Origin: Curvibacter delicatus NBRC 14919
GTDB taxonomy: Bacteria; Pseudomonadota; Gammaproteobacteria; Burkholderiales; Burkholderiaceae_C
Direction: 5' to 3'
NCBI RefSeq assembly: GCF_001592265.1
Contig: NZ_BCWP01000007.1
Span: 56,987-120,986 of the forward strand
Length of the DNA stretch: 64,000 nucleotides
Shown here: positions 12,059 through 19,185 of the stretch, piece after piece
Layout of the letters: every line of letters starts with the position of its first letter
How positions within the stretch are numbered: the stretch's first letter is position 1
The notes under the pieces: model-generated
The model's database searches: none
Told to the model about the DNA's origin: nothing
Seen by the model: only the letters and a program-made list of their open reading frames with translations
Made by a program: the position numbers and the translations under genes

Positions 12059-12778
12059 ATGGACAAGCGCCACGTCATCGCTGAGATCAAACGCCTTGCG
12101 TCCATGAGCGGAGGGCGTCCGCCTGGTCGCGAACGTTTCGAGAAGGAAACGGGCATTCGCCAGGGCGAATGGTATCCCCACCTTTGGCTTCGCTGGGGCG
12201 ACGCACTGCAGGAGGCAGGCTTTGCCCCAAATGAGCTCGCCCGAAAATTTGATCGCTCAGTGGTTCTGCAGAAGTACGTGTCACTCATCCGTGAGCTCGG
12301 CCATGTTCCCTTGCATGCTGAACTACGAGTCAAAGCGCGTAGCGATCCATCGTTTCCGAGCCACAGTGTGTTTTCCGGTATTGGTAGCAAGACCGCTTTG
12401 CTCACCGCTGTTCGTGAGTACTGTAAGGAGAACCAATTCGCGGATGTCCTCTCCCTTCTCCCATCAGAGCAAGAGGCAGGTCCTCAGCCATACATCAAGG
12501 AGAAGGAAAAGAAGGCTCTCACCGGCTACGTCTATTTGATGAAATCCGGTCGTCACTTCAAGATTGGTCGTACAAACTCTATAGGGCGACGTGAGTGGGA
12601 GCTAGGCATCAAGATTCCGATACCGCCAAGCACTCTTCATGCAATCGAGACTGACGATCCAATCGGTGTCGAAGCGTACTGGCACCGTCGATTTGCAGAT
12701 AAGCGAGGGGAAGGTGAGTGGTTCAACCTTTTACCCGTGGATATCGCTGCCTTCAAGAAGTGGCGAAAGATCGCTTGA
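12059..12778 (+). CDS. Orphan protein with C-terminal GIY-YIG-like (T5orf172/MUG113-type) domain
   Basis: A 239-residue protein. Residues about 1-130 look like two copies of a short repeat of the type attached to homing nucleases (GEWYPHLWLRWGDALQEAGF; HSVFSGIGSKTALLTAVREY). Residues about 155-235 (GYVYLMKSGRHFKIGRTNS ... GVEAYWHRRFADKRGEGEWF) match the GIY-YIG-superfamily T5orf172/MUG113 layout with YVYLM, KIGRT, a conserved Glu-His pair and EWF. DNA binding or cleavage is possible but untested. Base composition is visibly lower in GC than its neighbours. The ATG at 12059 is preferred; a GTG at 12050 is in frame. It is unrelated to livF or the GlcG gene on either side. Confidence 0.75.
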   Translation: MDKRHVIAEIKRLASMSGGRPPGRERFEKETGIRQGEWYPHLWLRWGDALQEAGFAPNELARKFDRSVVLQKYVSLIRELGHVPLHAELRVKARSDPSFPSHSVFSGIGSKTALLTAVREYCKENQFADVLSLLPSEQEAGPQPYIKEKEKKALTGYVYLMKSGRHFKIGRTNSIGRREWELGIKIPIPPSTLHAIETDDPIGVEAYWHRRFADKRGEGEWFNLLPVDIAAFKKWRKIA

Positions 12779-12782
12779 CACT

Positions 12783-12810
12783 GCCTAACCCCTACGTCGA
12801 ACGTTGAGGC
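12783..12810 (+). other. attC-like end / hairpin after the orphan gene
   Basis: ACTGCCTAAC and GTTGAGGCAGT form an imperfect inverted repeat around CCCTACGTCGAAC. It can be read either as a shortened attC remnant or simply as a transcription-ending hairpin; it is not followed by a T-run. Bases 12811-12945 contain no gene. Confidence 0.35.
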
Positions 12811-12945
12811 AGTATCTTCATTCCAAAAAACAAGAGCCACCACCCTACCTCGGCGAATAACGCAGCGGCTCGCTCAGGTTTGCCGCCGACCGCTAGACGT
12901 GAGGTCTACGATGTGCCTCTGTCTCACAGACCTGAAGGAGCTCCC

Positions 12946-13437
12946 ATGAAACGCATCACCCTTTCCCTTATCGTGCTGGGCCTGACGGGCAGCGCGCTGG
13001 CACAGGAGGCCGTGTTCCAGACCAGGACGCTGACCCCCGAGGCCGCGCTGAAAGCGGCCCAGGTGGCGCTGGAGGCCTGCCGCAAGCAGGGTTACCAGAT
13101 CGCGGTGGCCGTGACCGACCGCAACGGACTGGTGCAGGTGCTGTTGCGCGACCGTTTTGCCGGCCCGCACACGCCGACCGTGGCCATGGACAAGGCCTGG
13201 ACGGCGGCCAGCTTCAAGACCTCCACGCTGGAGTTTGGCAAGGACACCCAGCCCGGCAAGGCCATGAGCGGCATCCGTCATGTGCCGCGCGTCGTGGCGG
13301 CCGGCGGTGGCCTGCCGATTGAAGGCGGCGGCACGCTGGTGGGCGCCATCGGCGTTTCCGGCGGGCCGGGCGGCGAAGCCGACGAGTCCTGCGCCAAGGC
13401 CGGCATCAAGGCGATTGCAGACAGCCTGGAGCTTTAA
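12946..13437 (+). CDS. GlcG/HbpS-family (DUF336) periplasmic protein
   Basis: A 163-residue protein with a Sec signal peptide (MKRITLSLIVLGLTGSALAQ) followed by a GlcG/HbpS-like domain: ALEACRKQGYQIAVAVTDRN, then HTPTVAMDKAWTAASF, then GGLPIEGGGTLVGAIGVSGG. Members bind haem or small cofactors, or accompany 2-hydroxyacid and glycol metabolism; function here is unknown. The ATG at 12946 is chosen because GAAGGAG lies seven bases upstream. A VOC protein follows after three bases and then a DUF3147 membrane protein, so the three probably form an operon. Confidence 0.87.
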   Translation: MKRITLSLIVLGLTGSALAQEAVFQTRTLTPEAALKAAQVALEACRKQGYQIAVAVTDRNGLVQVLLRDRFAGPHTPTVAMDKAWTAASFKTSTLEFGKDTQPGKAMSGIRHVPRVVAAGGGLPIEGGGTLVGAIGVSGGPGGEADESCAKAGIKAIADSLEL

Positions 13438-13827
<390 letters not shown>

Positions 13828-13829
13828 GC

Positions 13830-14180
13830 ATGCTGTACTACACGCTCAAGGTCTTGGTATCAGCTTTGCTGATCGTGGTCATCACCGAGGTCGCCAAGCG
13901 CAGCTCGGGTTTTGCCGCGCTGGTGGCTTCGCTGCCGCTGACTTCCTTGCTGGCGTTTGTCTGGCTGCATGTGGAGGGCACACCGGCGAGCGAGATCGCC
14001 GGCCTGTCGAGCCAGATCTTCTGGCTGGTGCTGCCCTCGCTGGTCTTGTTCCTGCTGCTGCCGTTGCTGTTGCGCCAGGGGTTGAACTTCTGGCTCAGCC
14101 TGGGGCTGGCCAGCGCCGCAACCGTGCTGTGCTACCTGGCCCTGCTGCCGCTGCTGCGCAAGTTTGGCGTTCAGCTATGA
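13830..14180 (+). CDS. DUF3147-family small membrane protein
   Basis: A 116-residue protein with four hydrophobic helices and a conserved EVAKRSSGFAALVASLPLTS segment between helices 1 and 2, the recognisable part of DUF3147. The function of the family is not known. Its ATG lies two bases after the VOC stop. Its last codon and stop (CTA TGA) fall inside a GCTAT...ATAGC repeat copy, so the repeat appears to have set or replaced the C-terminus. Confidence 0.82.
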   Translation: MLYYTLKVLVSALLIVVITEVAKRSSGFAALVASLPLTSLLAFVWLHVEGTPASEIAGLSSQIFWLVLPSLVLFLLLPLLLRQGLNFWLSLGLASAATVLCYLALLPLLRKFGVQL

Positions 14181-14227
14181 ATTTGATAGCTGTCCGCGCC
14201 GTCAGGACGGCCTGAAAGCCTTAAAAG
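14174..14227 (+). repeat. GCTAT...ATAGC family repeat, copy between DUF3147 and Bug genes
   Basis: AGCTATGAATTTGATAGCTG is a near-palindrome. It is followed by TCCGCGCCGTCAGGACGGC, which can fold as GCCGT-CAGG-ACGGC, and by CTGAAAGCC. The block shares order and sequence with 40524-40566 (ATAGCTG, GGCGCCGT, GACGGGCTTTAC). Confidence 0.75.
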
Positions 14228-14239
14228 ACTTTCAATCCC

Positions 14240-15202
14240 TCAATCGACCTTGGCGCCTGACGCTTTCACCACGCGCTCGTAGCGCGCCCGCTCGCGCTGC
14301 ATGAAGGCGCCGAATTCCTCCGGCGTGCTCGGCACCGGCTCGGCCATCAGGGCGGCGAAGCGGGTGTGCGTTTCTGGCGCCTTGAGTGCGGCCACGAAAG
14401 CCTGGTTGAGTTTGGCGATCACGTCCTTCGGTGTGGCCGCCGGCGCCACCAGGCCCCACCAGGTGTCGATGGCAAAACCCTTGAGCGTTTCGGCCATCGG
14501 TGGTACCTCGGGCAGGGCCGGCGCGCGTTGCAGCGTGGTGACGGCAATCGCCTTGAGCTTGCCGCTGCGGATGTTGGGCGCGGCGCTGGCCAGGTTGTCG
14601 ATGTTGAAGTCCACCTGGCCGCTGAGCAGCGCCAGCTGCGCCGGGTTGGCGCCGTTGTAGGGGATGTGCACGGCAAAGATGCCGGCCTGCGCCTTGAACA
14701 TCTCGCCCGCCAGATGGCCGGCGCTGCCGTTGCCGCCGGAGCCGTAGTTGAGCTTGCCCGGGTTGGCCTTGGCATAAGCGATCAGGTCGCGCAGGTTGTT
14801 GATGTGCAGCCGTTTGGCGGAGTCGGCGTTCATCACCAGCACGTTCGGCACACGCAGCATCTGCGTGATGGGTGCGAAGTCGGTCGCCGCGTTGTAGGGC
14901 ATGCGGCTGTAGAGCCAGGGATTCACCGCATGGGTGGCGGTGGCGGCGATGCCGATGGTCAGGCCATCCGGCGCCGCTTTGGCCACCGCATCGGCACCGA
15001 TGTTGCCGCCGGCGCCGGGCCGGTTCTCGATGATGACGGTGCCCAGGGTGTCCTTCACGCGTTCGGCCAGGGCACGCGCCGTGATGTCGATCGGCCCGCC
15101 GGCGGCGTAGGGCACGATCAGGCGGATCGGCTTGGTCTGTGCCAGGCTGGCGCCAGCGAACGGGGCCAGTGCGGCGCCAAGAAGAAGGGGTCTGCGTTTC
15201 AT
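14240..15202 (-). CDS. Bug-family tripartite tricarboxylate transporter (TctC-like) substrate-binding protein
   Basis: A 320-residue periplasmic protein. The signal peptide MKRRPLLLGAALAPFAGASLA is followed by the Bug signature KPIRLIVPYAAGGPIDITAR, then IIENRPGAGGNIGADAVAKA, and a central PYNGANPAQLALLSGQVD. Bug proteins capture carboxylates, amides or other small ligands; many, as here, lie away from TctAB genes. An ATG at 15208 is also in frame; I prefer 15202 because AGGAG then sits seven bases upstream. It is an isolated minus-strand gene between a repeat and the AscD-like gene. The ligand is unknown. Confidence 0.9.
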   Translation of the reverse strand: MKRRPLLLGAALAPFAGASLAQTKPIRLIVPYAAGGPIDITARALAERVKDTLGTVIIENRPGAGGNIGADAVAKAAPDGLTIGIAATATHAVNPWLYSRMPYNAATDFAPITQMLRVPNVLVMNADSAKRLHINNLRDLIAYAKANPGKLNYGSGGNGSAGHLAGEMFKAQAGIFAVHIPYNGANPAQLALLSGQVDFNIDNLASAAPNIRSGKLKAIAVTTLQRAPALPEVPPMAETLKGFAIDTWWGLVAPAATPKDVIAKLNQAFVAALKAPETHTRFAALMAEPVPSTPEEFGAFMQRERARYERVVKASGAKVD

Positions 15203-15305
15203 TGGCATGCTCCTAAGAGGGTGAACATCCGGGGGGCTCAGTCGTGGAGTTTGTGGCTACGGCCGCTGCCATGCAGCTTAACTTGGCTGCGCCGCAAGCA
15301 TGGCG

Positions 15306-16385
15306 CTACGCGCCATGCTTGTCTGCCTCGCTTGTGAAGGAGTCGGCGAAGAACTCGTCTTCCGGCAAACCGGCCTGTGCCGTGTAGTCGCGTCGCGCCG
15401 AGTCCACCACGATCGGGGCGCCGCAGGCATAAACCTGGTGGCCCGACAGGTCGGGCAGGTCCTGCAGCACGGCCTGGTGCACGAAGCCGGTGCGGCCGTG
15501 CCAGTGGTCTTCCGGCAGGGCGTTGGAGACCACCGGGACGTAGCTGAGGTTGGGCATCTCGGCGGCCTTCTGCACCACCCAGTCGTGCATGTAAAGGTCG
15601 GCCGGACGGCGGCCGCCCCAGTAGAGCGTGACCGGGCGGGTGATGCCCTGGTGCTGCATGTGCTCCAGGATGGCCTTGATCGGCGCGAAGCCGGTGCCCG
15701 AGGCCAGCAGCACAATGGGTTTGGCCGAGTCCTCGCGCAGGAAGAAGCTGCCGTACGGCCCTTCGATGCGCAGGATTTCCTTTTCCTTCATGGCGCCGAA
15801 CACGTGGTCGGTGAACTTGCCACCCGGCATATGGCGGATGTGCAGCTCGATGCTGGGGCCGACTGGCGGCGTGGCCTCCTTGGCCGCGGCCAGGGTGTGC
15901 GGTGCGTTGGCCATGGAGTAGCTGCGCCGCGCGCCGTCGCGCAGCAGGAACTCCACGTACTGGCCGGCATGGAAGGCAAAGCTGTCGTTGGCCGGCAGCT
16001 GCAGCCGCACGACCATCACGTCGTCCGATTTCTTTTCCAACTGGTTCACGCGCACCGGCATCTTGCGCACCGGGTAGGCGCCTTCTTCGGTCACCTGGCG
16101 CGACTCCAGCACCACATTGCTTTGCGGCACGGCGCAGCAGGTCAGCACCAGGCCGGCGGCTTCTTCGGCCGCGCTCAGGGCTTTGTCCTGGTGCGGGCCG
16201 TGCACCACGCTGCCGGAGAGCTTCTTGCACTTGCAGGAGCCGCAGGCGCCGTCCTTGCAGCCGTAGGGCAGGCCGACCCCTGAGCGGATGGCGGCGGCCA
16301 GGATGGCTTCGCCAGCGCTGGTGCTGAAGGCGCGGCCGCTGGGTTGCACGGTCACCTGGAAGCTGGTGGGGTCACTGCTCGACAT
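15306..16385 (-). CDS. Ferredoxin-NAD(P)H reductase of the AscD type (annotated CDP-6-deoxy-delta-3,4-glucoseen reductase)
   Basis: A 359-residue three-domain flavoenzyme. An N-terminal plant-type [2Fe-2S] ferredoxin domain has Cys43, Cys48, Cys51 and a distal Cys near 83. A FAD domain with RRSYSMANAP follows, and then an NAD(P) domain with GTGFAPIKAILEH. It would pass electrons from NAD(P)H through FAD to the Fe-S centre. The family name comes from dideoxysugar synthesis, but no sugar genes lie nearby, and many Burkholderiales carry this gene alone, so the partner is unknown. It is divergent from the epimerase-like gene across only 43 bases. Confidence 0.85.
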   Translation of the reverse strand: MSSSDPTSFQVTVQPSGRAFSTSAGEAILAAAIRSGVGLPYGCKDGACGSCKCKKLSGSVVHGPHQDKALSAAEEAAGLVLTCCAVPQSNVVLESRQVTEEGAYPVRKMPVRVNQLEKKSDDVMVVRLQLPANDSFAFHAGQYVEFLLRDGARRSYSMANAPHTLAAAKEATPPVGPSIELHIRHMPGGKFTDHVFGAMKEKEILRIEGPYGSFFLREDSAKPIVLLASGTGFAPIKAILEHMQHQGITRPVTLYWGGRRPADLYMHDWVVQKAAEMPNLSYVPVVSNALPEDHWHGRTGFVHQAVLQDLPDLSGHQVYACGAPIVVDSARRDYTAQAGLPEDEFFADSFTSEADKHGA

Positions 16386-16428
16386 CTTTTCGTTATCCTT
16401 GAACCATCAGATTGCAAAGGTTGGAATT

Positions 16429-17349
16429 TTGCCCTCAAACCAAAGCCCCCTCGGCGCGCTGCCAGCGCGCTTTCGCCGCGAGCGTGTGCTCATCGTCGGC
16501 TGTGGCGATGTCGGCCTGCGTGCGGCACGCCAATTGCAGGGCCGGGTGCGTCTGCTGGCGCTGACGTCCTCACCGTCGCGCCAGGCCGAGCTGCGTGCAC
16601 GCGGCATCACGCCGCTGGCCGGCAACCTCGACCAGCCGGCCACGCTGCAACGCCTGGCTGGTTTGGCCACGCGTGTGCTGCACCTGGCGCCACCGCCTTC
16701 CGAGGGCTGGGGTGACCCGCGCACCCAGGCCTTGCTGCACGTGTTGCGGCAACGGTCACTGCCCGGCGCGCTGGTTTATGGTTCAACCAGCGGTGTGTAC
16801 GGCGATTGCGCAGGGGCGTGGGTGGCGGAAACCCGCTTGCCCCAAGCCCGTACACCACGCGGCCAGCGGCGTGTTGTTGCCGAGCGGGCGGCACGTTTTT
16901 TCGGCCGCAGTGCCGGCACCCGCACCAGCCTGCTGCGTATTCCCGGCATCTACGCACCGGACCGTGAAGGCGGCACGCCGCGCGAACGCCTGCTCAAAGG
17001 CACACCGGTGCTGAAGGCGGAGGATGACGTCTACACCAACCACATCCATGCCGACGATCTGGCGCGCGCCTGCGTGGCCGCGCTGTGGCGTGGTGCACCG
17101 CAGCGCGTCTACAACGTCAACGACGACACGGTGCTGAAGATGGGTGATTATTTCGATCTCGCGGCCGACCTCTACGGCCTGCCGCACCCACCGCGCGTGC
17201 CGCGCACGACCGCGCAGGACAAGCTGCCGCTGATGCTGCTGAGTTTCATGAGCGAATCTCGTCGCATGGACAACACGCGGCTCAAGCGCGAACTGCGGGT
17301 GACACTGCATTACCCGACGGTGCGTGAGGGTTTGCTGGCAGCCGAGTGA
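16429..17349 (+). CDS. NAD(P)-dependent epimerase/dehydratase-like protein (YeeZ type)
   Basis: About 306 residues of extended SDR fold. The nucleotide-binding glycine pattern VLIVGCGDVGLRAARQL is near the N-terminus. The segment VYGSTSGVYGDCAG is typical of YeeZ-like proteins. The catalytic YxxxK of classical SDRs is not obvious, so enzymatic activity is uncertain. A TTG at 16429 with AAAGG eight bases upstream is the best start; the open frame back to 16288 would overlap the divergent AscD-like gene. TRTSLLRIPGIYAPDR and HIHADDLARAC are other family blocks. It lies just before tRNA-Leu debris. Confidence 0.8.
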   Translation: MPSNQSPLGALPARFRRERVLIVGCGDVGLRAARQLQGRVRLLALTSSPSRQAELRARGITPLAGNLDQPATLQRLAGLATRVLHLAPPPSEGWGDPRTQALLHVLRQRSLPGALVYGSTSGVYGDCAGAWVAETRLPQARTPRGQRRVVAERAARFFGRSAGTRTSLLRIPGIYAPDREGGTPRERLLKGTPVLKAEDDVYTNHIHADDLARACVAALWRGAPQRVYNVNDDTVLKMGDYFDLAADLYGLPHPPRVPRTTAQDKLPLMLLSFMSESRRMDNTRLKRELRVTLHYPTVREGLLAAE

Positions 17350-17399
17350 AAAGGGAACGTGCCGGTTCGCGAAGGGAACAGGCATTGGAAAATCAAGAA

Positions 17400-17423
17400 G
17401 TGGTGTCCGGGGCCGGAATCGAA
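17400..17423 (-). repeat. tRNA-Leu 3'-end fragment (direct copy)
   Basis: 23 of 24 bases match the 3' end of the intact tRNA-Leu gene (17503-17526) in the same orientation, covering the end of the gene, the acceptor arm and half of the T arm. Similarity stops abruptly at the T loop. It lies 104 bases downstream of the intact gene in the tRNA's own direction, the arrangement left by integration at a tRNA 3' end or by local duplication. Confidence 0.7.
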
Positions 17424-17458
17424 ACCCGCGCAGGCAGTGCGCTTCACATGCCGCCTTG

Positions 17459-17472
17459 GGCGTGCCGGTTCG
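17459..17472 (+). repeat. Inverted fragment of tRNA-Leu T arm
   Basis: GGCGTGCCGGTTCG (14 bases) is identical to the end of the variable arm plus 5' T arm of tRNA-Leu, but on the opposite strand to the intact gene. A shorter piece, CGTGCCGGTTCG, recurs at about 17359-17370 on the plus strand. These make the 150 bases between the epimerase stop and the tRNA a mosaic of tRNA pieces. Confidence 0.5.
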
Positions 17473-17503
17473 TGAGTGCCGACGAACGGGTTGTTCAAGG
17501 AGG

Positions 17504-17588
17504 TGGTGCCCGGGGCCGGAATCGAACCGGCACGCCTTGCGGCGGGGGATTTTGAGTCCCCTGCGTCTACCAATTTCACCACCCGGGC
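17504..17588 (-). tRNA. tRNA-Leu (anticodon CAA)
   Basis: An 85-base cloverleaf including an encoded CCA. The acceptor stem is GCCCGGG / CCCGGGC. The anticodon stem GGGGA / TCCCC encloses the loop CTCAAAA, giving anticodon CAA for the UUG codon. The long class II variable arm CGCC-GCAA-GGCG is present. The T arm is CCGGTTCGATTCCGG. It stands alone between the epimerase-like gene and cysM, transcribed opposite to both. Confidence 0.95.
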
Positions 17589-17628
17589 AGGGAGGAAGGC
17601 AAGACCGAAATTATGGCACAGTGTGGGC

Positions 17629-18531
17629 ATGAAGTATCCGACCATTGAAGACGCCATCGGCAAGACCCCCCTGGTGGCACTGCAACGCATTGGTGCTGCC
17701 GAGAACGCGGCGCGCGGCAACGTGATTCTGGGCAAGCTCGAAGGCAACAACCCGGCGGGCTCGGTCAAGGACCGGCCGGCGGTGTCCATGATCAAGCGCG
17801 CCGAGGAGCGTGGCGACATCAAGCTCGGCGACACCCTGATCGAGGCGACTTCCGGCAACACCGGCATTGCCCTGGCGATGGCGGCGGCCATCAAGGGCTA
17901 CCGCATGGTGTTGATCATGCCGGAGGACCTGTCGGTCGAGCGCGCCCAGACCATGAAGGCCTTCGGCGCCGAGCTGATCCTGACGCCGAAGTCCGGCGGC
18001 ATGGAGTACGCGCGCGACCTGGCCACGCAGATGGAGCAAAGCGGCAAGGGGCGGGTGCTGGACCAGTTCGCCAACGCTGACAACCCGCGCATCCATTACG
18101 AGACCACCGGCCCCGAGCTGTGGGAGCAGACCGGCGGGCGCATCACGCATTTCGTCAGCGCCATGGGCACCACCGGCACCATCACCGGCGTGGCGCGCTT
18201 CCTGAAGGAAAAGAATCCCAAGATCCGGATCATCGGCGCGCAGCCGAGCGAAGGCTCGCGTATTCCCGGCATCCGCAAGTGGCCGCAGGAATACCTGCCC
18301 AAGATCTACGAACCCAGCCTGGTCGATGAACTGGTCAACGTCAGCCAGTCCGATGCCGAGGAGATGTGCCGCCGTCTGGCACGCGAGGAAGGCATTTTTG
18401 CCGGCATCTCGGCGGCCGGTGCCTGCTGGGTGGCACAGGAAATTGCCAAGCGCGAAGAGAACGCAACCATCGTGTTTGTCGTCTGCGACCGCGGCGACCG
18501 TTACTTGTCCACCGGGGTCTTTCCCGCTTGA
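17629..18531 (+). CDS. cysM: Cysteine synthase B (CysM)
   Basis: A 300-residue PLP enzyme that makes cysteine from O-acetylserine and sulfide, or S-sulfocysteine from thiosulfate. The PLP lysine lies in NPAGSVKDRPA and the phosphate-binding loop is EATSGNTGIALAMA. The segment GTTGTITGVARFLKEKNP binds the cofactor from the other side. RIPGIRKWPQEYLPKIYEPS is a CysM-type active-site cover rather than CysK-type. The ATG at 17629 gives MKYPTIEDAIGKTPLVAL; the frame continues open upstream through the tRNA gene and is not coding. A Nudix gene follows 15 bases after the stop. Confidence 0.92.
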   Translation: MKYPTIEDAIGKTPLVALQRIGAAENAARGNVILGKLEGNNPAGSVKDRPAVSMIKRAEERGDIKLGDTLIEATSGNTGIALAMAAAIKGYRMVLIMPEDLSVERAQTMKAFGAELILTPKSGGMEYARDLATQMEQSGKGRVLDQFANADNPRIHYETTGPELWEQTGGRITHFVSAMGTTGTITGVARFLKEKNPKIRIIGAQPSEGSRIPGIRKWPQEYLPKIYEPSLVDELVNVSQSDAEEMCRRLAREEGIFAGISAAGACWVAQEIAKREENATIVFVVCDRGDRYLSTGVFPA

Positions 18532-18546
18532 TTGCCACGCTGCGTC

Positions 18547-19074
18547 ATGACGCATGAATTCCGTTTCTGCCCCAACTGCGCCACACCGCTGGCGTCGATG
18601 GTGCAGTTGGAGGATGGCGGCGAGAAGGCGCGGCTGCGTTGCGCAGTCTGCGGATTTACGCATTGGAACAACCCCACCCCGGTGCTGGCGGCGGTGGTCG
18701 AATACCGCGGGCAGATCCTGCTGGCACGCAATGCCGCCTGGAGCGGCAAGATGTACGCCCTCATCACCGGTTTCATGGAGGCCGGCGAGACGCCGCAGGA
18801 CGGTATCGCGCGCGAGATCCGCGAGGAAACCAGCCTGGAGCCACTTGAACTCAACCTGATCGGCGTTTACGACTTCCAGCGCATGAACCAGGTCATCGTG
18901 GCCTATCACGCCCGCTGCGAAGGCGAGGTCAGTCTGTCCCCCGAGCTGGTGGATTACCGGCTGTTCTCGCTCGAGACGGTCAAATGCTGGCCCGGTGGCA
19001 CAGGCTCGGCCCTGGCCGACTGGTTGCGGTCGCGCGGTCATACGCCGCAGTTTTTCGACTGGTCCCACGGGTAA
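18547..19074 (+). CDS. Nudix hydrolase with N-terminal zinc ribbon
   Basis: A 175-residue protein with a zinc ribbon (CPNC ... CAVC, residues about 8-40) followed by a Nudix domain. The Nudix box is complete: GFMEAGETPQDGIAREIREE then T. The ribbon plus the downstream box resembles the NudC/NADH-pyrophosphatase layout, but the protein is shorter than NudC (about 260 residues) and lacks its N-terminal domain. It probably hydrolyses a nucleoside-diphosphate-linked molecule; the substrate is unknown. The start at ATG 18547 is preferred over an upstream TTG. Confidence 0.87.
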   Translation: MTHEFRFCPNCATPLASMVQLEDGGEKARLRCAVCGFTHWNNPTPVLAAVVEYRGQILLARNAAWSGKMYALITGFMEAGETPQDGIAREIREETSLEPLELNLIGVYDFQRMNQVIVAYHARCEGEVSLSPELVDYRLFSLETVKCWPGGTGSALADWLRSRGHTPQFFDWSHG

Positions 19075-19185
19075 GTCACAGGTCGGGCGGCTGCCCGATG
19101 CCCGTACACTCGCGGCAGATGGCTCTCGGGCTGATTCGGTGCCGGCATTGGGCGATGTCGGAGGCAGTCGAAAAAGGATTCTCTG

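Larger units (their letters stand above)
12042..12810 (+). mobile_element. Candidate stand-alone integron-type gene cassette 1
   Basis: A single AT-richer gene is bounded by GTTAGGC (12042-12048, fitting GTTRRRY) 10 bases before its ATG, and by GCCTAAC (12783-12789, fitting RYYYAAC) 4 bases after its stop. The two heptamers are exact reverse complements. GCCTAAC is followed by CCCTACG and then TCGAACGTTGAGGC, which resembles the far end of an attC site. The whole attC-like piece is only about 28 bases, shorter than a functional attC. No integrase gene or attI is visible. This is an inference from pattern only. Confidence 0.3.

Noticed and set aside
17476..17628. N-terminal extension of CysM
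   Set aside because: It would be translated through the tRNA-Leu gene; homologues start at MKYPTIEDAIG.
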